Below are positions 44,607 through 53,465 of a stretch of 64,000 nucleotides of DNA, piece by piece. The notes beneath the pieces were generated by a model, which was not told the DNA's origin, ran no database searches, and was given only the letters and a program-made list of their open reading frames with translations. Positions within the stretch are counted from its first letter, which is position 1, and each line of letters begins with the position of its first letter. Source of the DNA: Halomarinibacterium sedimenti (GTDB lineage Bacteria; Bacteroidota; Bacteroidia; Flavobacteriales; Flavobacteriaceae). Position numbers and translations under genes: made by a program. Location: positions 124,001 through 188,000 of the forward strand of contig NZ_JAHWDP010000003.1 of the NCBI RefSeq assembly GCF_019312585.1, read 5' to 3'.

Positions 44607-47015
44607 TTAATATCCCATATCGCATTGAAAACTTCCAATGGGGCTTCCATCTGGGATTTTGGAAACTTCCACTTTTTTGAAATCGTCTGGATCTTCTTCA
44701 AAGGCATCAATTTCTAATAATAGTTGCTTTGCAAAAGGACTTTTATCTCTTTTTAATTCGGAGGCGATATCTTCAATAGCTTCCAAAGAGCTTCCTTTAA
44801 CTTGCGGTAAAGCATCTTTATTTAATGAAAGTGCAAACAAATGTTGAAGCATTTGATACTGGATAATATGTTGCACCTCTTTCTGATAAGGAGATTTTAA
44901 ATCGTCCTCAAAAACTGTATTAAGCAAGTCTTCTAAAACTTCGTCAAATCCTAAATTATCTTGTTGCAAGGCTTTTTGTTGCACCAATCTATTGGCTCTT
45001 TCAGTATGTAAAAGTAATTCTAAAGTCATATCACTTGCTGTTGCCGCAGCTCCTAAAGCATCAAAAGCTACACCTATATCGCTTTTAAAAGATTCACGTG
45101 TTCTACTATACCCAAAAGCTCTTGGTGGAAATAATTTTAATTGCGTTTCTGGAATACTTAAATTTTTTGAAGTAAGGGTTTTTAAAACTGCATGTAGTGC
45201 CTTTTTTTGCTCAGGTTTTGGTAAATAATTGTGTTGTACTCCTGCATAATCTTTTACCAAATAATCATATTCCATTCCGCCAATTAACTTAACTGTAGCT
45301 TCGGTTTGGTAACGATGTAAAAAATATAGTGGTACAAAAACATCCTCTAACATAGAGTAAGCTTCTCCTGTTCGAATATTATCTTCAGAAAAATTATTAA
45401 TAGCTACTTCTCTAATTTTTAATAAATTTTCCAATTCCTCCCAAGCGCTTTCACCATTATCCCAAAGATGAGCTTTCCCGTGAGCTCCTCCCTTTGCCCG
45501 TGCATCGCCGTCTGTGATATAACGTAACCCATTAGCAAAAGCGCCCTCCAACAATGCTTTTAAATAGGTTTTTTCATCGCCATTGGGTGCTTCTCCATAA
45601 CTATAAGCTACTGTTACTTTGTCCCACGCTCCTATTCCTGTAGCGTAGGCATTGTTTAAATTAACTTCACCATTAATAAGTTGTAACGTAGGGTGTGGAT
45701 AATCCATAACACTCGCTCTATTAGAAATACTCGCTGCAAAATTATGTGCAAAACCTAGCGTATGCCCTACTTCATGTGCAGACAATTGTCTAATTCTAGC
45801 CAATGCCATTTCTAACATAGGTCCATAATTATCGTCACTGACAGCAAAAGGTTTATTTAATAAGGCTTGCGCAATCATAAAATCCTGACGAATTCTCAAG
45901 CTACCTAAGCTCACATGCCCTTTTATAATTTCACCGGTTCGTGGATCATTGATTGTGGAACCATAACTCCATCCCCTTGTAGAGCGATGCACCCACTGAA
46001 TCACATTATACCGAACATCCATTGGGTCTGCATTTTCGGGTAATATTTTTACTTGAAATGCATCCTTATATCCTATGGCTTCAAATGCTTGGTTCCACCA
46101 ACTTGCACCTTCCAATAGCGCCGATCGAATAGGCTCCGGCGTTCCTGGGTCTAAATAATAGACTATAGGCTCCTTTGCTTCACTCATTGCAGCCGTAGGG
46201 TCTTTCTTTTCAAGTCGGTGACGAGTAATATAACGCTTGGTAATGGGTTCTTGTACTGGGGTTGCAAAATCCATATAGGTCATGGGGTAAGAACCACTAC
46301 GTGGGTCAAATTCACGCGGAATGTATCCAGCTTCGGGTAACTCCACAAAACTATGATGTTGTATTACAGATATAGCTCGTGAATTAGGTGCCACACTACG
46401 TAAATCCCAACCCGTTGAGTCCCCTACATACGTAAGCATAGCTTCAAACTCTACATTTTTTGGGAATGCTTTGGTACGTTCCATCCAAACAGTATTTCGA
46501 GTTTTATCTAGTTTATAAGTCCCTTGTTTATTCCGTTTAAGGGTTTGTGCCACATTGTGTGCATCTTCCATTAAAAATGGAGTTAAATCTATTAGGTAAA
46601 CCCCTTGTTTATTCTCTTTTATTTCAAAACCAAATAAGACCGAACGTGCAAAAGCTTCTTCAATGGACTTCTTTTCTAATAAGTTATCAGTATTAGCACG
46701 ATAATTCATGTTGGGTTGCAACAATAATATCTTGTTACCACTTTTTATAAACTTCACCAATTCTCCTCCTCCAAGCTGACCGCGATCCAATCCGATGTCA
46801 TTAGAACCTAATCCGGTTCTTAAGGAATGTACGTATAAAAATTCAGTGTTGAGCGTTGCAGCAGGAATTTCGAGGTATATATTTCCCTCATCTTCAACGT
46901 AATGAAAATTAAAATATCCTTCAAAATGTTGAACATTTTTCTTTCCGTCCAAAAACTGTGCGTGAACGTAGGTCATTCCGAAGGTAAAAATTAAGGCAAG
47001 TAGTAGGTTTCTCAT
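44607..47015 (-). CDS. Zinc-dependent metalloprotease (DUF5117/DUF4953 type)
   Basis: About 802 residues from the ATG at 47015 (MRNLLLALIFTFGMTYVHAQ, signal peptide); a TTG at 47030 would add five residues. The N-terminal part matches DUF5118 (EGYFNFHYVEDEGNIYLEIP) and DUF5117 (NTEFLYVHSLRTGLGSNDIGLDRGQLGGG). The metzincin-type zinc motif SAHEVGHTLGFAHNFAAS (HExxHxxGxxH) lies about residue 412, and SVMDYPHPTLQ (Met-turn) follows. These are exported peptidases of unknown substrate that are common in Bacteroidota. Its own promoter was not obvious. It leads the minus-strand group that includes the secreted protein and the aldolase. Confidence 0.88.
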   Translation of the reverse strand: MRNLLLALIFTFGMTYVHAQFLDGKKNVQHFEGYFNFHYVEDEGNIYLEIPAATLNTEFLYVHSLRTGLGSNDIGLDRGQLGGGELVKFIKSGNKILLLQPNMNYRANTDNLLEKKSIEEAFARSVLFGFEIKENKQGVYLIDLTPFLMEDAHNVAQTLKRNKQGTYKLDKTRNTVWMERTKAFPKNVEFEAMLTYVGDSTGWDLRSVAPNSRAISVIQHHSFVELPEAGYIPREFDPRSGSYPMTYMDFATPVQEPITKRYITRHRLEKKDPTAAMSEAKEPIVYYLDPGTPEPIRSALLEGASWWNQAFEAIGYKDAFQVKILPENADPMDVRYNVIQWVHRSTRGWSYGSTINDPRTGEIIKGHVSLGSLRIRQDFMIAQALLNKPFAVSDDNYGPMLEMALARIRQLSAHEVGHTLGFAHNFAASISNRASVMDYPHPTLQLINGEVNLNNAYATGIGAWDKVTVAYSYGEAPNGDEKTYLKALLEGAFANGLRYITDGDARAKGGAHGKAHLWDNGESAWEELENLLKIREVAINNFSEDNIRTGEAYSMLEDVFVPLYFLHRYQTEATVKLIGGMEYDYLVKDYAGVQHNYLPKPEQKKALHAVLKTLTSKNLSIPETQLKLFPPRAFGYSRTRESFKSDIGVAFDALGAAATASDMTLELLLHTERANRLVQQKALQQDNLGFDEVLEDLLNTVFEDDLKSPYQKEVQHIIQYQMLQHLFALSLNKDALPQVKGSSLEAIEDIASELKRDKSPFAKQLLLEIDAFEEDPDDFKKVEVSKIPDGSPIGSFQCDMGY

Positions 47016-47092
47016 AAGATTGTCTCCCAAGGTTATAGGGGATAAATCTATTAAAATTCTTTGAAAGTGTTTCGGCTTATGTTCTTAAATTC

Positions 47093-47100
47093 TATTTTTG
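47093..47100 (+). promoter_or_regulatory. -7 box for prfB
   Basis: TATTTTTG, exact TANNTTTG, 20 bases before the ATG at 47121. Confidence 0.5.
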
Positions 47101-47120
47101 TATAAAATCCTATCTTAGTT

Positions 47121-48228
47121 ATGACAACCATAGATCAACTTAAAGATCTCAGAAATCGCCTGGATGCGTTAAGGAGGTATCTTTGACGTAGATGGCAAAC
47201 GTATTACCATCTCAAACGACGAAGAAAAAACCTTCGATCCTAATTTTTGGAACAATCCACAGGAGGCCGAAGCCTTTATGAAACAACTTCGTACCCTTAA
47301 AAAATGGGTTGAAGATTACGAAAAAGCGACTGCACTAACTGAAGAAGCCGAAATTCTGTTTGAATTTTTTAAAGAAGGTGAAGGCACACAGAACAATGTC
47401 GATACTGCCTTTTTAAAAGCCGAAGAAGCCATAGAAGCCCTCGAATTTAGAAATATGCTAAGTAGTGAGGGTGACGACCTCTCCGCAGTACTTCAAATAA
47501 CTGCTGGTGCAGGCGGTACAGAAAGTTGTGATTGGGCAAGCATGCTCATGCGTATGTATATGATGTGGGCTCAAAAAAATGGATATAAAGTAAAAGAACT
47601 CAACTTTCAAGCGGGAGATGTTGCTGGAGTAAAAACCGTAACGCTAGAAATTGATGGCGAATTTGCCTTTGGCTGGTTAAAAGGTGAAAATGGTGTGCAT
47701 CGTTTGGTACGTATCTCCCCTTTTGATAGCAACGCGAAGCGTCATACCAGTTTTGCAAGTGTATATGTTTATCCTTTAGCCGATGACAGTATTGAAATTG
47801 ACATAAATCCTGCGGATATCTCTTGGGACTTTGCCCGTAGTAGCGGTGCTGGAGGTCAAAATGTGAATAAGGTAGAGACAAAAGCCATCCTTACCCACCA
47901 CCCTAGTGGTATAGTAATACACAATAGCGAAACCCGATCGCAATTAGAAAATCGCGAAAAGGCCATGCAAATGTTAAAGTCTCAATTGTATGAAATCGAA
48001 CTTCGTAAACAACAAGCTCAACGCGACGAAATTGAAGCCAGTAAAATGGCTATTGAATGGGGTAGTCAAATACGGAACTATGTGTTACATCCATATAAAT
48101 TAATTAAAGATGTACGCTCATTACATGAAACAGGTAATACCGATGCTGTGCTGGATGGCGATTTAGATGGTTTCCTAAAAGCCTATCTCATGATGACTGG
48201 GCAAGGTGAGAAAAGTGAGGAATTATAA
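47121..48228 (+). CDS. prfB: Peptide chain release factor 2, made by programmed +1 frameshift
   Basis: Reads UGA and UAA stop codons. Frame 1 runs from the ATG at 47121 (MTTIDQLKDLRNRLDALRRY) to an in-frame TGA at 47184-47186. The context AGGAGG-TAT-CTT-TGA-C is the classic RF2 autoregulatory frameshift site, with an internal Shine-Dalgarno-like AGGAGG. A +1 slip at CTT lets translation continue at GAC 47185 to 48228. The second frame contains the specificity motif SPF (RISPFDSNAKRHTSF) and the catalytic GGQ (SSGAGGQNVNKVET). Automated calls may start wrongly at the later ATG 47278. alkB follows after 8 bases. Confidence 0.95.
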
Positions 48229-48236
48229 GATATAAA

Positions 48237-48824
48237 ATGGAATTACCCTTAAATTGTAATGTTCAGTATTATGACGCTTTCTTAACAAAAGAAATTGCGC
48301 AAAAAGCCTTTGAGTATTTAATGAGTGATCCTGAACTAACACAAAACTTTTCCATAAAAACACCAACAGGAGAAATCTTTGAGGAACAATTTGGCAAAAT
48401 AATGTTCGTTACTCAAACACTTTTTAATGAAAATGTCTTTTCAGAAATTCAGTGGGGTAAAATAAAGGTTTGGCCAAAAGAACTTCTCTCCATTAAAAAC
48501 AAAGTAGAAAGTTTAACTGGTAATAGATTTGAAACCTGTGTTTGTATCTATTACCCTAATGGAAACTCGGGAGTCGACTTTCATTCAGATTATGTTGCTT
48601 TTGGAGATACTTCCATTATACCTTCGCTTAGTTTAGGAGCAGAACGTAACTTTATATTTAGAGAAAATCAATCCCAAAAGGACTACTCAATAACACTAGC
48701 CCATGGAAGCTTATTAATTATGGGGAAACACAGTCAAGAGCGTTATGAACATTGTCTTCCTTTAGACCCAACCTGTATTAAAGGTCGTATTAATATCACT
48801 TTTCGAAAATATGGTTTTTATTAA
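48237..48824 (+). CDS. AlkB-type 2-oxoglutarate/Fe(II)-dependent dioxygenase
   Basis: A 195-residue DNA/RNA repair dioxygenase that removes alkyl groups oxidatively. The metal triad is His116 and Asp118 (VDFHSDYV) with His172 (ERYEHCLPLD). The 2-oxoglutarate-binding arginines are in GRINITFR (Arg184, Arg190). The motif LSLGAERNFIFRE is characteristic. It lies 8 bases after prfB and is probably cotranscribed. It is alkB-like; I would not choose a closer subfamily name from sequence alone. Confidence 0.9.
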   Translation: MELPLNCNVQYYDAFLTKEIAQKAFEYLMSDPELTQNFSIKTPTGEIFEEQFGKIMFVTQTLFNENVFSEIQWGKIKVWPKELLSIKNKVESLTGNRFETCVCIYYPNGNSGVDFHSDYVAFGDTSIIPSLSLGAERNFIFRENQSQKDYSITLAHGSLLIMGKHSQERYEHCLPLDPTCIKGRINITFRKYGFY

Positions 48825-48948
48825 TAAAGGAATTACTAACCTTTCTTTTTACTAGTTCACTTTTTTTATGGTTTTAAATACTTGGGAAGTTTTGCATATT
48901 TTCACACTTTTTTGACATCCATTTTACAGTATTGAAAAGCGAACCTTC

Positions 48949-48956
48949 TACATTTG
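48949..48956 (+). promoter_or_regulatory. -7 box for the 48984 lipoprotein gene
   Basis: TACATTTG, exact TANNTTTG, 27 bases before the ATG. Confidence 0.5.
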
Positions 48957-48983
48957 GTCATCATTAATTAAAAACAAACAGTT

Positions 48984-49778
48984 ATGAAAAATCAAATAGT
49001 AGGACTCTCTTTTATAGTCGCAATTCTTTTAAGTTGTCAGGATAAAAATGATATCAAAAAAGAGGATCTAGCAGTTGTAACAAATGACCAAGTTACAAAC
49101 AACACGAAAACCATAAACAAATCGAAAACAAAAGTTTTTGACGATTTTATTTATGAAATTGGACCTCGATTTAGTTCCATTAAAAAAAGTGAGGTAGAAA
49201 ACGCTAAAACCATCAACGCTTTTTTTAGTGAAGAAGAATTAGAAAAGATGGAGGCCATTACCTCCATTAAAATAATTCGTGTTATTGATGATAAACAATC
49301 TGAAATTAGAGAGGTAGGAACCACCAAAGATTTAACAAAGGCACAATTAAATTTGCTGAAAAACTTTGAATATGACGCTAATTTTGTGGTTAGAGCCGAT
49401 TTTAAACAGAGAAATGAAATTACGGGAGAATTAGAAAATAACTATGCCTCTCCCCACCTAACCATCGTTCCAGAAAAGGAAGCCACTTTTGTAGATGGTA
49501 AAGATGCATTAAAAGCATTCTTAAAAATGAGCACCGAAGAAGTTCGGAAGGATGCCGACCTAGAAAAATTTCAAGCTGCCAAATTGTACTTTACAGTTTC
49601 AAAGGATGGAACCATTAAAAATGTGCATCTAGACCGATCTTGTGGCTACCCCGAGATAGATAAAAAAATGATTGAACTAATTACACAAATACCAGGCACT
49701 TGGCTTCCCGCCGAAAATGCTAAAGGAGAACAAGTGAACCAAGAATTAGTTGTCTCTTTCGGGCTATTAGGCTGTTAA
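48984..49778 (+). CDS. Lipoprotein with TonB-like C-terminal domain
   Basis: A 264-residue predicted lipoprotein with signal MKNQIVGLSFIVAILLSC (lipobox Cys18). A charged linker (residues 20-60) leads to a mixed middle region. The last 80 residues resemble a TonB C-terminal domain (AKLYFTVSKDGTIKNVHLDRSCGYPEIDKKMIELI, then WLPAENAKGEQVNQELVVSFGL). Similar single-domain proteins are annotated as energy-transducer TonB-like in Bacteroidota; without a membrane-spanning N terminus it probably is not an energy transducer. Function unknown. Single gene with its own -7 box and terminator. Confidence 0.7.
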   Translation: MKNQIVGLSFIVAILLSCQDKNDIKKEDLAVVTNDQVTNNTKTINKSKTKVFDDFIYEIGPRFSSIKKSEVENAKTINAFFSEEELEKMEAITSIKIIRVIDDKQSEIREVGTTKDLTKAQLNLLKNFEYDANFVVRADFKQRNEITGELENNYASPHLTIVPEKEATFVDGKDALKAFLKMSTEEVRKDADLEKFQAAKLYFTVSKDGTIKNVHLDRSCGYPEIDKKMIELITQIPGTWLPAENAKGEQVNQELVVSFGLLGC

Positions 49779-49798
49779 AAAATAAAATTTAGCATAGT

Positions 49799-49834
49799 AA
49801 AAAGGCTTCTTCAGGTTATGAGGAAGCTTTTTTA
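49799..49834 (+). terminator. Terminator after the TonB-like lipoprotein gene
   Basis: AAAGGCTTC/GAAGCTTTT stem with a short loop and T run. Confidence 0.8.
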
Positions 49835-49896
49835 TTGAATATAATTTTAGTCCTTCTATTTTTATCCTTTTAATATCTTTACTAAAAAGAAAACTA

Positions 49897-50247
49897 ATGC
49901 AATCAGAAACTACCCCAACCCTTACTTGGGAAGACTTTATGAAAGTAGAAATGCGTGTAGGCACCATCATTTCGGCAGAAGTGTTTAAGGAAGTAAGAAA
50001 TCCTGCTTATAAAATGACAGTAGACTTTGGTCCCTTCGGAATACGAAAAACATCAGCGCAAATCACTACACTTTACCAACCCGATGAACTCATAGGAAAA
50101 CAAGTTGTTGCCGTTATAAACTTTCCTCCCAAACAAATAGCAACCATGATGAGTGAATGTCTTGTCCTTGGCGGTGTTGGTGAAAGCAAAGAAGTCACCC
50201 TACTTCAACCTGAAAGAAATTTAGGAAATGGAACTCGTATTGGGTAA
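49897..50247 (+). CDS. tRNA-binding-domain protein (CsaA/YgjH-like)
   Basis: A 116-residue protein with an OB-fold tRNA-binding domain. Visible family motifs are WEDFMKVEMRVGTIISAEVFKEVRNPAYKMTVDFG, the SAQITTLY loop and VVAVINFPPKQIATMMSECLVLGG. CsaA-like proteins bind tRNA and may act as export chaperones in Bacillus, but the function in Bacteroidota is unproven. Complete and of normal length. A near-match -7 box (TATCTTTA) lies upstream. The following 218 bases before the Rrf2 gene hold no gene but contain the Rrf2 operator candidate. Confidence 0.85.
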   Translation: MQSETTPTLTWEDFMKVEMRVGTIISAEVFKEVRNPAYKMTVDFGPFGIRKTSAQITTLYQPDELIGKQVVAVINFPPKQIATMMSECLVLGGVGESKEVTLLQPERNLGNGTRIG

Positions 50248-50405
50248 CAATAACAATCACTAACAAACAACCCTATTAAATACTGTTAAACCCTATTGTA
50301 TAAAAAACAAAAAAACACAATCACTTCATTAGTAAGACTAAAACTGCATCACATTATATTATTAGGAATAACACACTACTAAAAATTTAATAATAATTTT
50401 TATAT

Positions 50406-50421
50406 CGGATATTTTTGTCCG
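50406..50421 (+). promoter_or_regulatory. Candidate Rrf2 operator, site 1 (16-bp inverted repeat)
   Basis: CGGATA-TTTT-TGTCCG with 5 of 6 arm positions symmetric. It overlaps the -33 element (TTTG at 50414-50417) of the promoter with -7 box 50437-50444, so binding would block RNA polymerase. A second copy with identical spacing is upstream of ric (50919-50934). Confidence 0.6.
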
Positions 50422-50444
50422 TTATGAATAAAAGATTATCTTTG
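50414..50444 (+). promoter_or_regulatory. Promoter of the Rrf2 regulator gene (-33 TTTG, -7 TATCTTTG)
   Basis: TTTG at 50414-50417 and TATCTTTG at 50437-50444, spaced 19 bases. The -7 box lies inside a longer reading frame from 50415, so translation must start later, at ATG 50466. Confidence 0.65.
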
Positions 50445-50465
50445 TACTTATATAAAACCCAAGGT

Positions 50466-50900
50466 ATGTTTTCAAAAGCTTGTGAATATGGCATTAGAGC
50501 AACCATTCATATCTCACATCAGTCTCAAAAAGGACAGCGTGTAAGCCTAAAGGAAGTTGCAAAAGCCATAGATTCTCCAGTTGCCTTTACTGCAAAAATT
50601 TTACAATCCTTAGCAAATAACAACATCATTGTTTCTACAAAAGGGGCAACAGGTGGTTATGAAATCCCACAAAGTAACCATGACATAGTAACCCTACTAC
50701 AAATTGTAGAAGCTATTGACGGAGACAATATTTACAATGGTTGTGGCTTAGGCTTAAATCAATGTAACGAACTGAAACCTTGCCCTATTCATTTTCAATT
50801 TAAAGCCATTAGAGATAATTTAAAAAATATGTTACAAACCACCAATATAAACGAATTGGCAAACGGATTGCACAACGGTGTAGCATTCCTAAAAAGATAA
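50466..50900 (+). CDS. Rrf2-family Fe-S cluster-sensing regulator (NsrR/IscR-like)
   Basis: A 144-residue winged-helix repressor starting at ATG 50466 (MFSKACEYGIRATIHISHQS, the typical Rrf2 start); the ORF can be extended to 50415 but that part contains the promoter. The DNA-binding helices are followed by a cysteine motif GCGLGLNQCNELKPC (Cys93, Cys100, Cys106; C-x6-C-x5-C), the likely Fe-S ligands. NsrR-like proteins sense nitric oxide and IscR-like proteins sense cluster status. The context of ric, hemerythrin and an NO-type operator favours a nitrosative-stress sensor. It should repress its own gene and ric. Confidence 0.85.
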   Translation: MFSKACEYGIRATIHISHQSQKGQRVSLKEVAKAIDSPVAFTAKILQSLANNNIIVSTKGATGGYEIPQSNHDIVTLLQIVEAIDGDNIYNGCGLGLNQCNELKPCPIHFQFKAIRDNLKNMLQTTNINELANGLHNGVAFLKR

Positions 50901-50918
50901 AAAAATTTATATCTAAAT

Positions 50919-50934
50919 CGGATACTTTTATCCA
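50919..50934 (+). promoter_or_regulatory. Candidate Rrf2 operator, site 2, upstream of ric
   Basis: CGGATA-CTTT-TATCCA, arms symmetric at 5 of 6 positions. It shares the CGGATA half, the 4-base spacer and flanking AT with site 1; across 22 bases the two sites agree at 18. Confidence 0.6.
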
Positions 50935-50994
50935 CTATAAAACATAATAAAAACCATAAACCTTAAATAATAATCATTAGTAAAATCTATAATT

Positions 50995-51732
50995 ATGAAT
51001 ACACAAGAAAATAAAATAATTGGAGAGTTAGTAGCGCAAGATTACCGCACCGCATCAATATTTAAAAAATACGGAATAGACTTTTGCTGTCAAGGAAATC
51101 GAACCATTAACGAGGCCTGTAAAAAGAAAAAAATAGATTCTCAAAAAGTATTAGAAGAAATCGATATGCTAACACAAACATCTACTGAATCTAGTATCGA
51201 CTACCTATCTTGGCCTCTCGACTTAATCACAGATTATATCGAAAAAAAACACCATCGCTATGTAGCAGAAAAAACAAACGAAATAATCCCTTTTTTAGAC
51301 AAAGTATGTAAAGTCCATGGAGCCCACAACCCAGAGTTATTTGAAATAAGCCAACATTTTAAATCGTCTGCTCAAGAACTAGCAAAGCATATGAAAAAAG
51401 AAGAACTGCTACTATTTCCATTCATCCGAAAAATGGAAAAAGCAACTCAAGAAAACAACTCGTTAGAGTCTCCCCTTTTTGGCACTGTTCTTAACCCTAT
51501 TAATAAAATGATGTTAGAACACTCTAGCGAGGGAGAACGTTTCTTAAAAATTCAAGAACTAACAAACAATTATACACCACCCCCCCATGCATGCAATACC
51601 TATAAAGTGACTTTCGCCCTACTTAAAGAATTTGAAGAAGACCTACACCTACACATCCACCTAGAAAACAACATCCTGTTTCCAAGAGCAATAAAACTTG
51701 AACAAGAATTAAATCATGTCTCAACCTATTAA
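50995..51732 (+). CDS. ric: Iron-sulfur cluster repair di-iron protein (Ric/ScdA/YtfE)
   Basis: A 245-residue protein that repairs Fe-S clusters damaged by NO or oxidants. The N-terminal DUF542 domain has the conserved pair in IFKKYGIDFCCQGNRTINEAC. The hemerythrin-like domain (from about residue 80) provides His/Glu ligands: HHRYVAEKTNEIIPFL, HGAHNPEL, KHMKKEELLLFPFI, LEHSSEGERF and LHLHIHLENNILFPRA. It overlaps the next hemerythrin gene by 17 bases and is preceded by the Rrf2 operator, so it is the core of a stress operon. Confidence 0.93.
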   Translation: MNTQENKIIGELVAQDYRTASIFKKYGIDFCCQGNRTINEACKKKKIDSQKVLEEIDMLTQTSTESSIDYLSWPLDLITDYIEKKHHRYVAEKTNEIIPFLDKVCKVHGAHNPELFEISQHFKSSAQELAKHMKKEELLLFPFIRKMEKATQENNSLESPLFGTVLNPINKMMLEHSSEGERFLKIQELTNNYTPPPHACNTYKVTFALLKEFEEDLHLHIHLENNILFPRAIKLEQELNHVSTY

Positions 51733-52192
51733 ACGTGACCCATCCCTGCAACCCCTTAGTAGAGAACATCATTATGGACTACTACTTTCTTGGAAAATTA
51801 GAGAAGGGTTTAAACGTGAAGTTCCCCCAGAACGAATTAAAAAATACACAAATTGGTTCTGGGAGAACCATCTCGCCCCTCATTTTCAATTTGAAGAGTC
51901 CTACATATTTCCTATACTAGGTAATAAACACAAAGACATCAAAAGAGCAGTAAAAGAGCACCGACGATTAACAAGACTATTTACAAACACAGAAAAACCT
52001 AAAAAAAATCTTTCACTAATTGTAGAAGAACTCGCCGCACATATACGTTTTGAAGAACGCATTTTATTTAAAGAAGTAGAAAAAATAGCAACCCCCACAC
52101 AACTCAACATCATTGAAAAAGAACACTCAAAAAGTATCATAGAATCTTGGGAAGATAAATTCTGGATTAAAGAAGAAAATTATTTCTTGTAA
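51716..52192 (+). CDS. Hemerythrin-domain protein
   Basis: A 158-residue all-helical protein with a hemerythrin HHE pattern: PLSREHHYGLLLSW (His16-type start), WENHLAPHFQFEESYIFPIL, KEHRRLTRLF and IRFEERILFKEVEKI. It should bind a di-iron site and may carry or sense oxygen or NO, or donate iron. It overlaps ric by 17 bases (ATG inside the ric 3' end), showing translational coupling. No signal peptide. It is followed by about 180 bases before the histidine kinase gene, which hold only a near-match -7 box. Confidence 0.88.
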   Translation: MSQPIKRDPSLQPLSREHHYGLLLSWKIREGFKREVPPERIKKYTNWFWENHLAPHFQFEESYIFPILGNKHKDIKRAVKEHRRLTRLFTNTEKPKKNLSLIVEELAAHIRFEERILFKEVEKIATPTQLNIIEKEHSKSIIESWEDKFWIKEENYFL

Positions 52193-52369
52193 ACCTCCAT
52201 CAACTTAAAATCTACTCGAGGTCAAACCTAGACTTAATTCTGGTATCATTCAGGTTAAAGGGCAGTCAAAGCAAAGTAATGCCATAATCTCTTCACACGA
52301 CTCACTACTCACTACTTTTACTATCTTTACCAATAACTAGATTTGCAATAGTAGAGCTTAAAGTATCCC

Positions 52370-53449
52370 ATGAATAGTACAGAAGAAACACTTAAAGAAC
52401 GGATTAAAGAGCTCACTTGTCTTTATGAGGTTTCATCTATTATTGTTAATGTAGATGCAAAGCAATTACCGGAGACCCTTTTAGCCATTGCAAAAAGTTT
52501 AAAAAAAGGGTTTCAGTTTCCAAATCATACTGAAATTACTATTAATTCACCTGGAAATACGATTAAAACTGGGAATAGTAATGAATTGTTAAGTATTACT
52601 TCAAACATATATGCATTCAATAAGAAAAAGGGTGAGATTATTGCCTCATTAAATAATGGGAAAGGAAGTTTTTTAAAAGAGGAACAGCAGCTTCTTGACA
52701 ACGTTGCCCTAAAAATTGGAAACTTATTGGAGCGAATTGAGATATTTCAAAACGAAATTTCTTTAAAAAGACAAATGGAACGAGCCGATAGGCTTTCTAT
52801 TATAGGTGAATTAACAGCTGGAATTGCCCATGAATTAAATACCCCTCTAGCAAATATTTTGGGTTTCGCAGAGCTATTAAAAGACAATTTAAAATTCAGT
52901 AACCAATCAGCCGAAGACCTAGACAAGATTATCCAAAATGCAATATTTTCACGTGAAGTTGTAAAAAAGTTAATGTTTTTTGCTTGTGAAATGCCTCAGG
53001 AAATGAAAGAGGTTAATATTGTACCAAGAATTAAAAATGCTATTACTTTACTGGATGCCTCTTTCAAAAAAGCTGAAGTAAAGTATATTGTAAAAATTGA
53101 AGATGAAGAACTCTTATTACGTGCAGACACCATTCAACTTACACAAATCATTTTTAATCTAATTATCAATGCAATATACTTTTCGCCCAAAAATAGCCTT
53201 GTAACCATTGAAGCATTTCAAACGAATAGTCATATTGTATTAAAAATCTCAGATCAAGGATCGGGACTATCTGATGAAGCATTATTAAAGGTCTTTCAAC
53301 CCTTTTTTACAACAAAGCCTACGGGAGATGGCTCAGGTTTAGGTTTAAGTGTAGTACATGGAATTGTATCAAGTCATAATGGTATCATAACAGCAGAAAA
53401 CAACCCTGAGAAAGGTGCTACTTTTACTGTAAAACTGCCTAAATATTAA
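52370..53449 (+). CDS. Sensor histidine kinase (soluble)
   Basis: A 359-residue kinase with no membrane segment, suggesting an intracellular signal. Residues 1-120 form a GAF-like sensor region (KERIKELTCLYEVSSIIVNVDA). HisKA: GIAHELNTPLANILGFAELL with phospho-acceptor His154. HATPase: N box LTQIIFNLIINAIYFSP, G1 SDQGSGLSDEALLKVFQPFF, G2 GDGSGLGLSVVHGIVSS. The response-regulator gene begins 16 bases after the stop, so they form a pair. A near-match -7 box (TATCTTTA) lies at about 52323. Partner genes for the signal are probably the adjacent NO-response genes. Confidence 0.9.
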   Translation: MNSTEETLKERIKELTCLYEVSSIIVNVDAKQLPETLLAIAKSLKKGFQFPNHTEITINSPGNTIKTGNSNELLSITSNIYAFNKKKGEIIASLNNGKGSFLKEEQQLLDNVALKIGNLLERIEIFQNEISLKRQMERADRLSIIGELTAGIAHELNTPLANILGFAELLKDNLKFSNQSAEDLDKIIQNAIFSREVVKKLMFFACEMPQEMKEVNIVPRIKNAITLLDASFKKAEVKYIVKIEDEELLLRADTIQLTQIIFNLIINAIYFSPKNSLVTIEAFQTNSHIVLKISDQGSGLSDEALLKVFQPFFTTKPTGDGSGLGLSVVHGIVSSHNGIITAENNPEKGATFTVKLPKY

Positions 53450-53465
53450 TTACTTTGTAAGGGCT

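Noticed and set aside
47278-48228. prfB as an ORF starting at 47278
   Set aside because: It lacks the N-terminal domain; the real gene starts at 47121 and reaches this frame by programmed +1 frameshift.
50415-50465. Extended N terminus for the Rrf2 regulator
   Set aside because: The extension contains the -7 box and part of the operator; ATG 50466 gives the standard Rrf2 N terminus.
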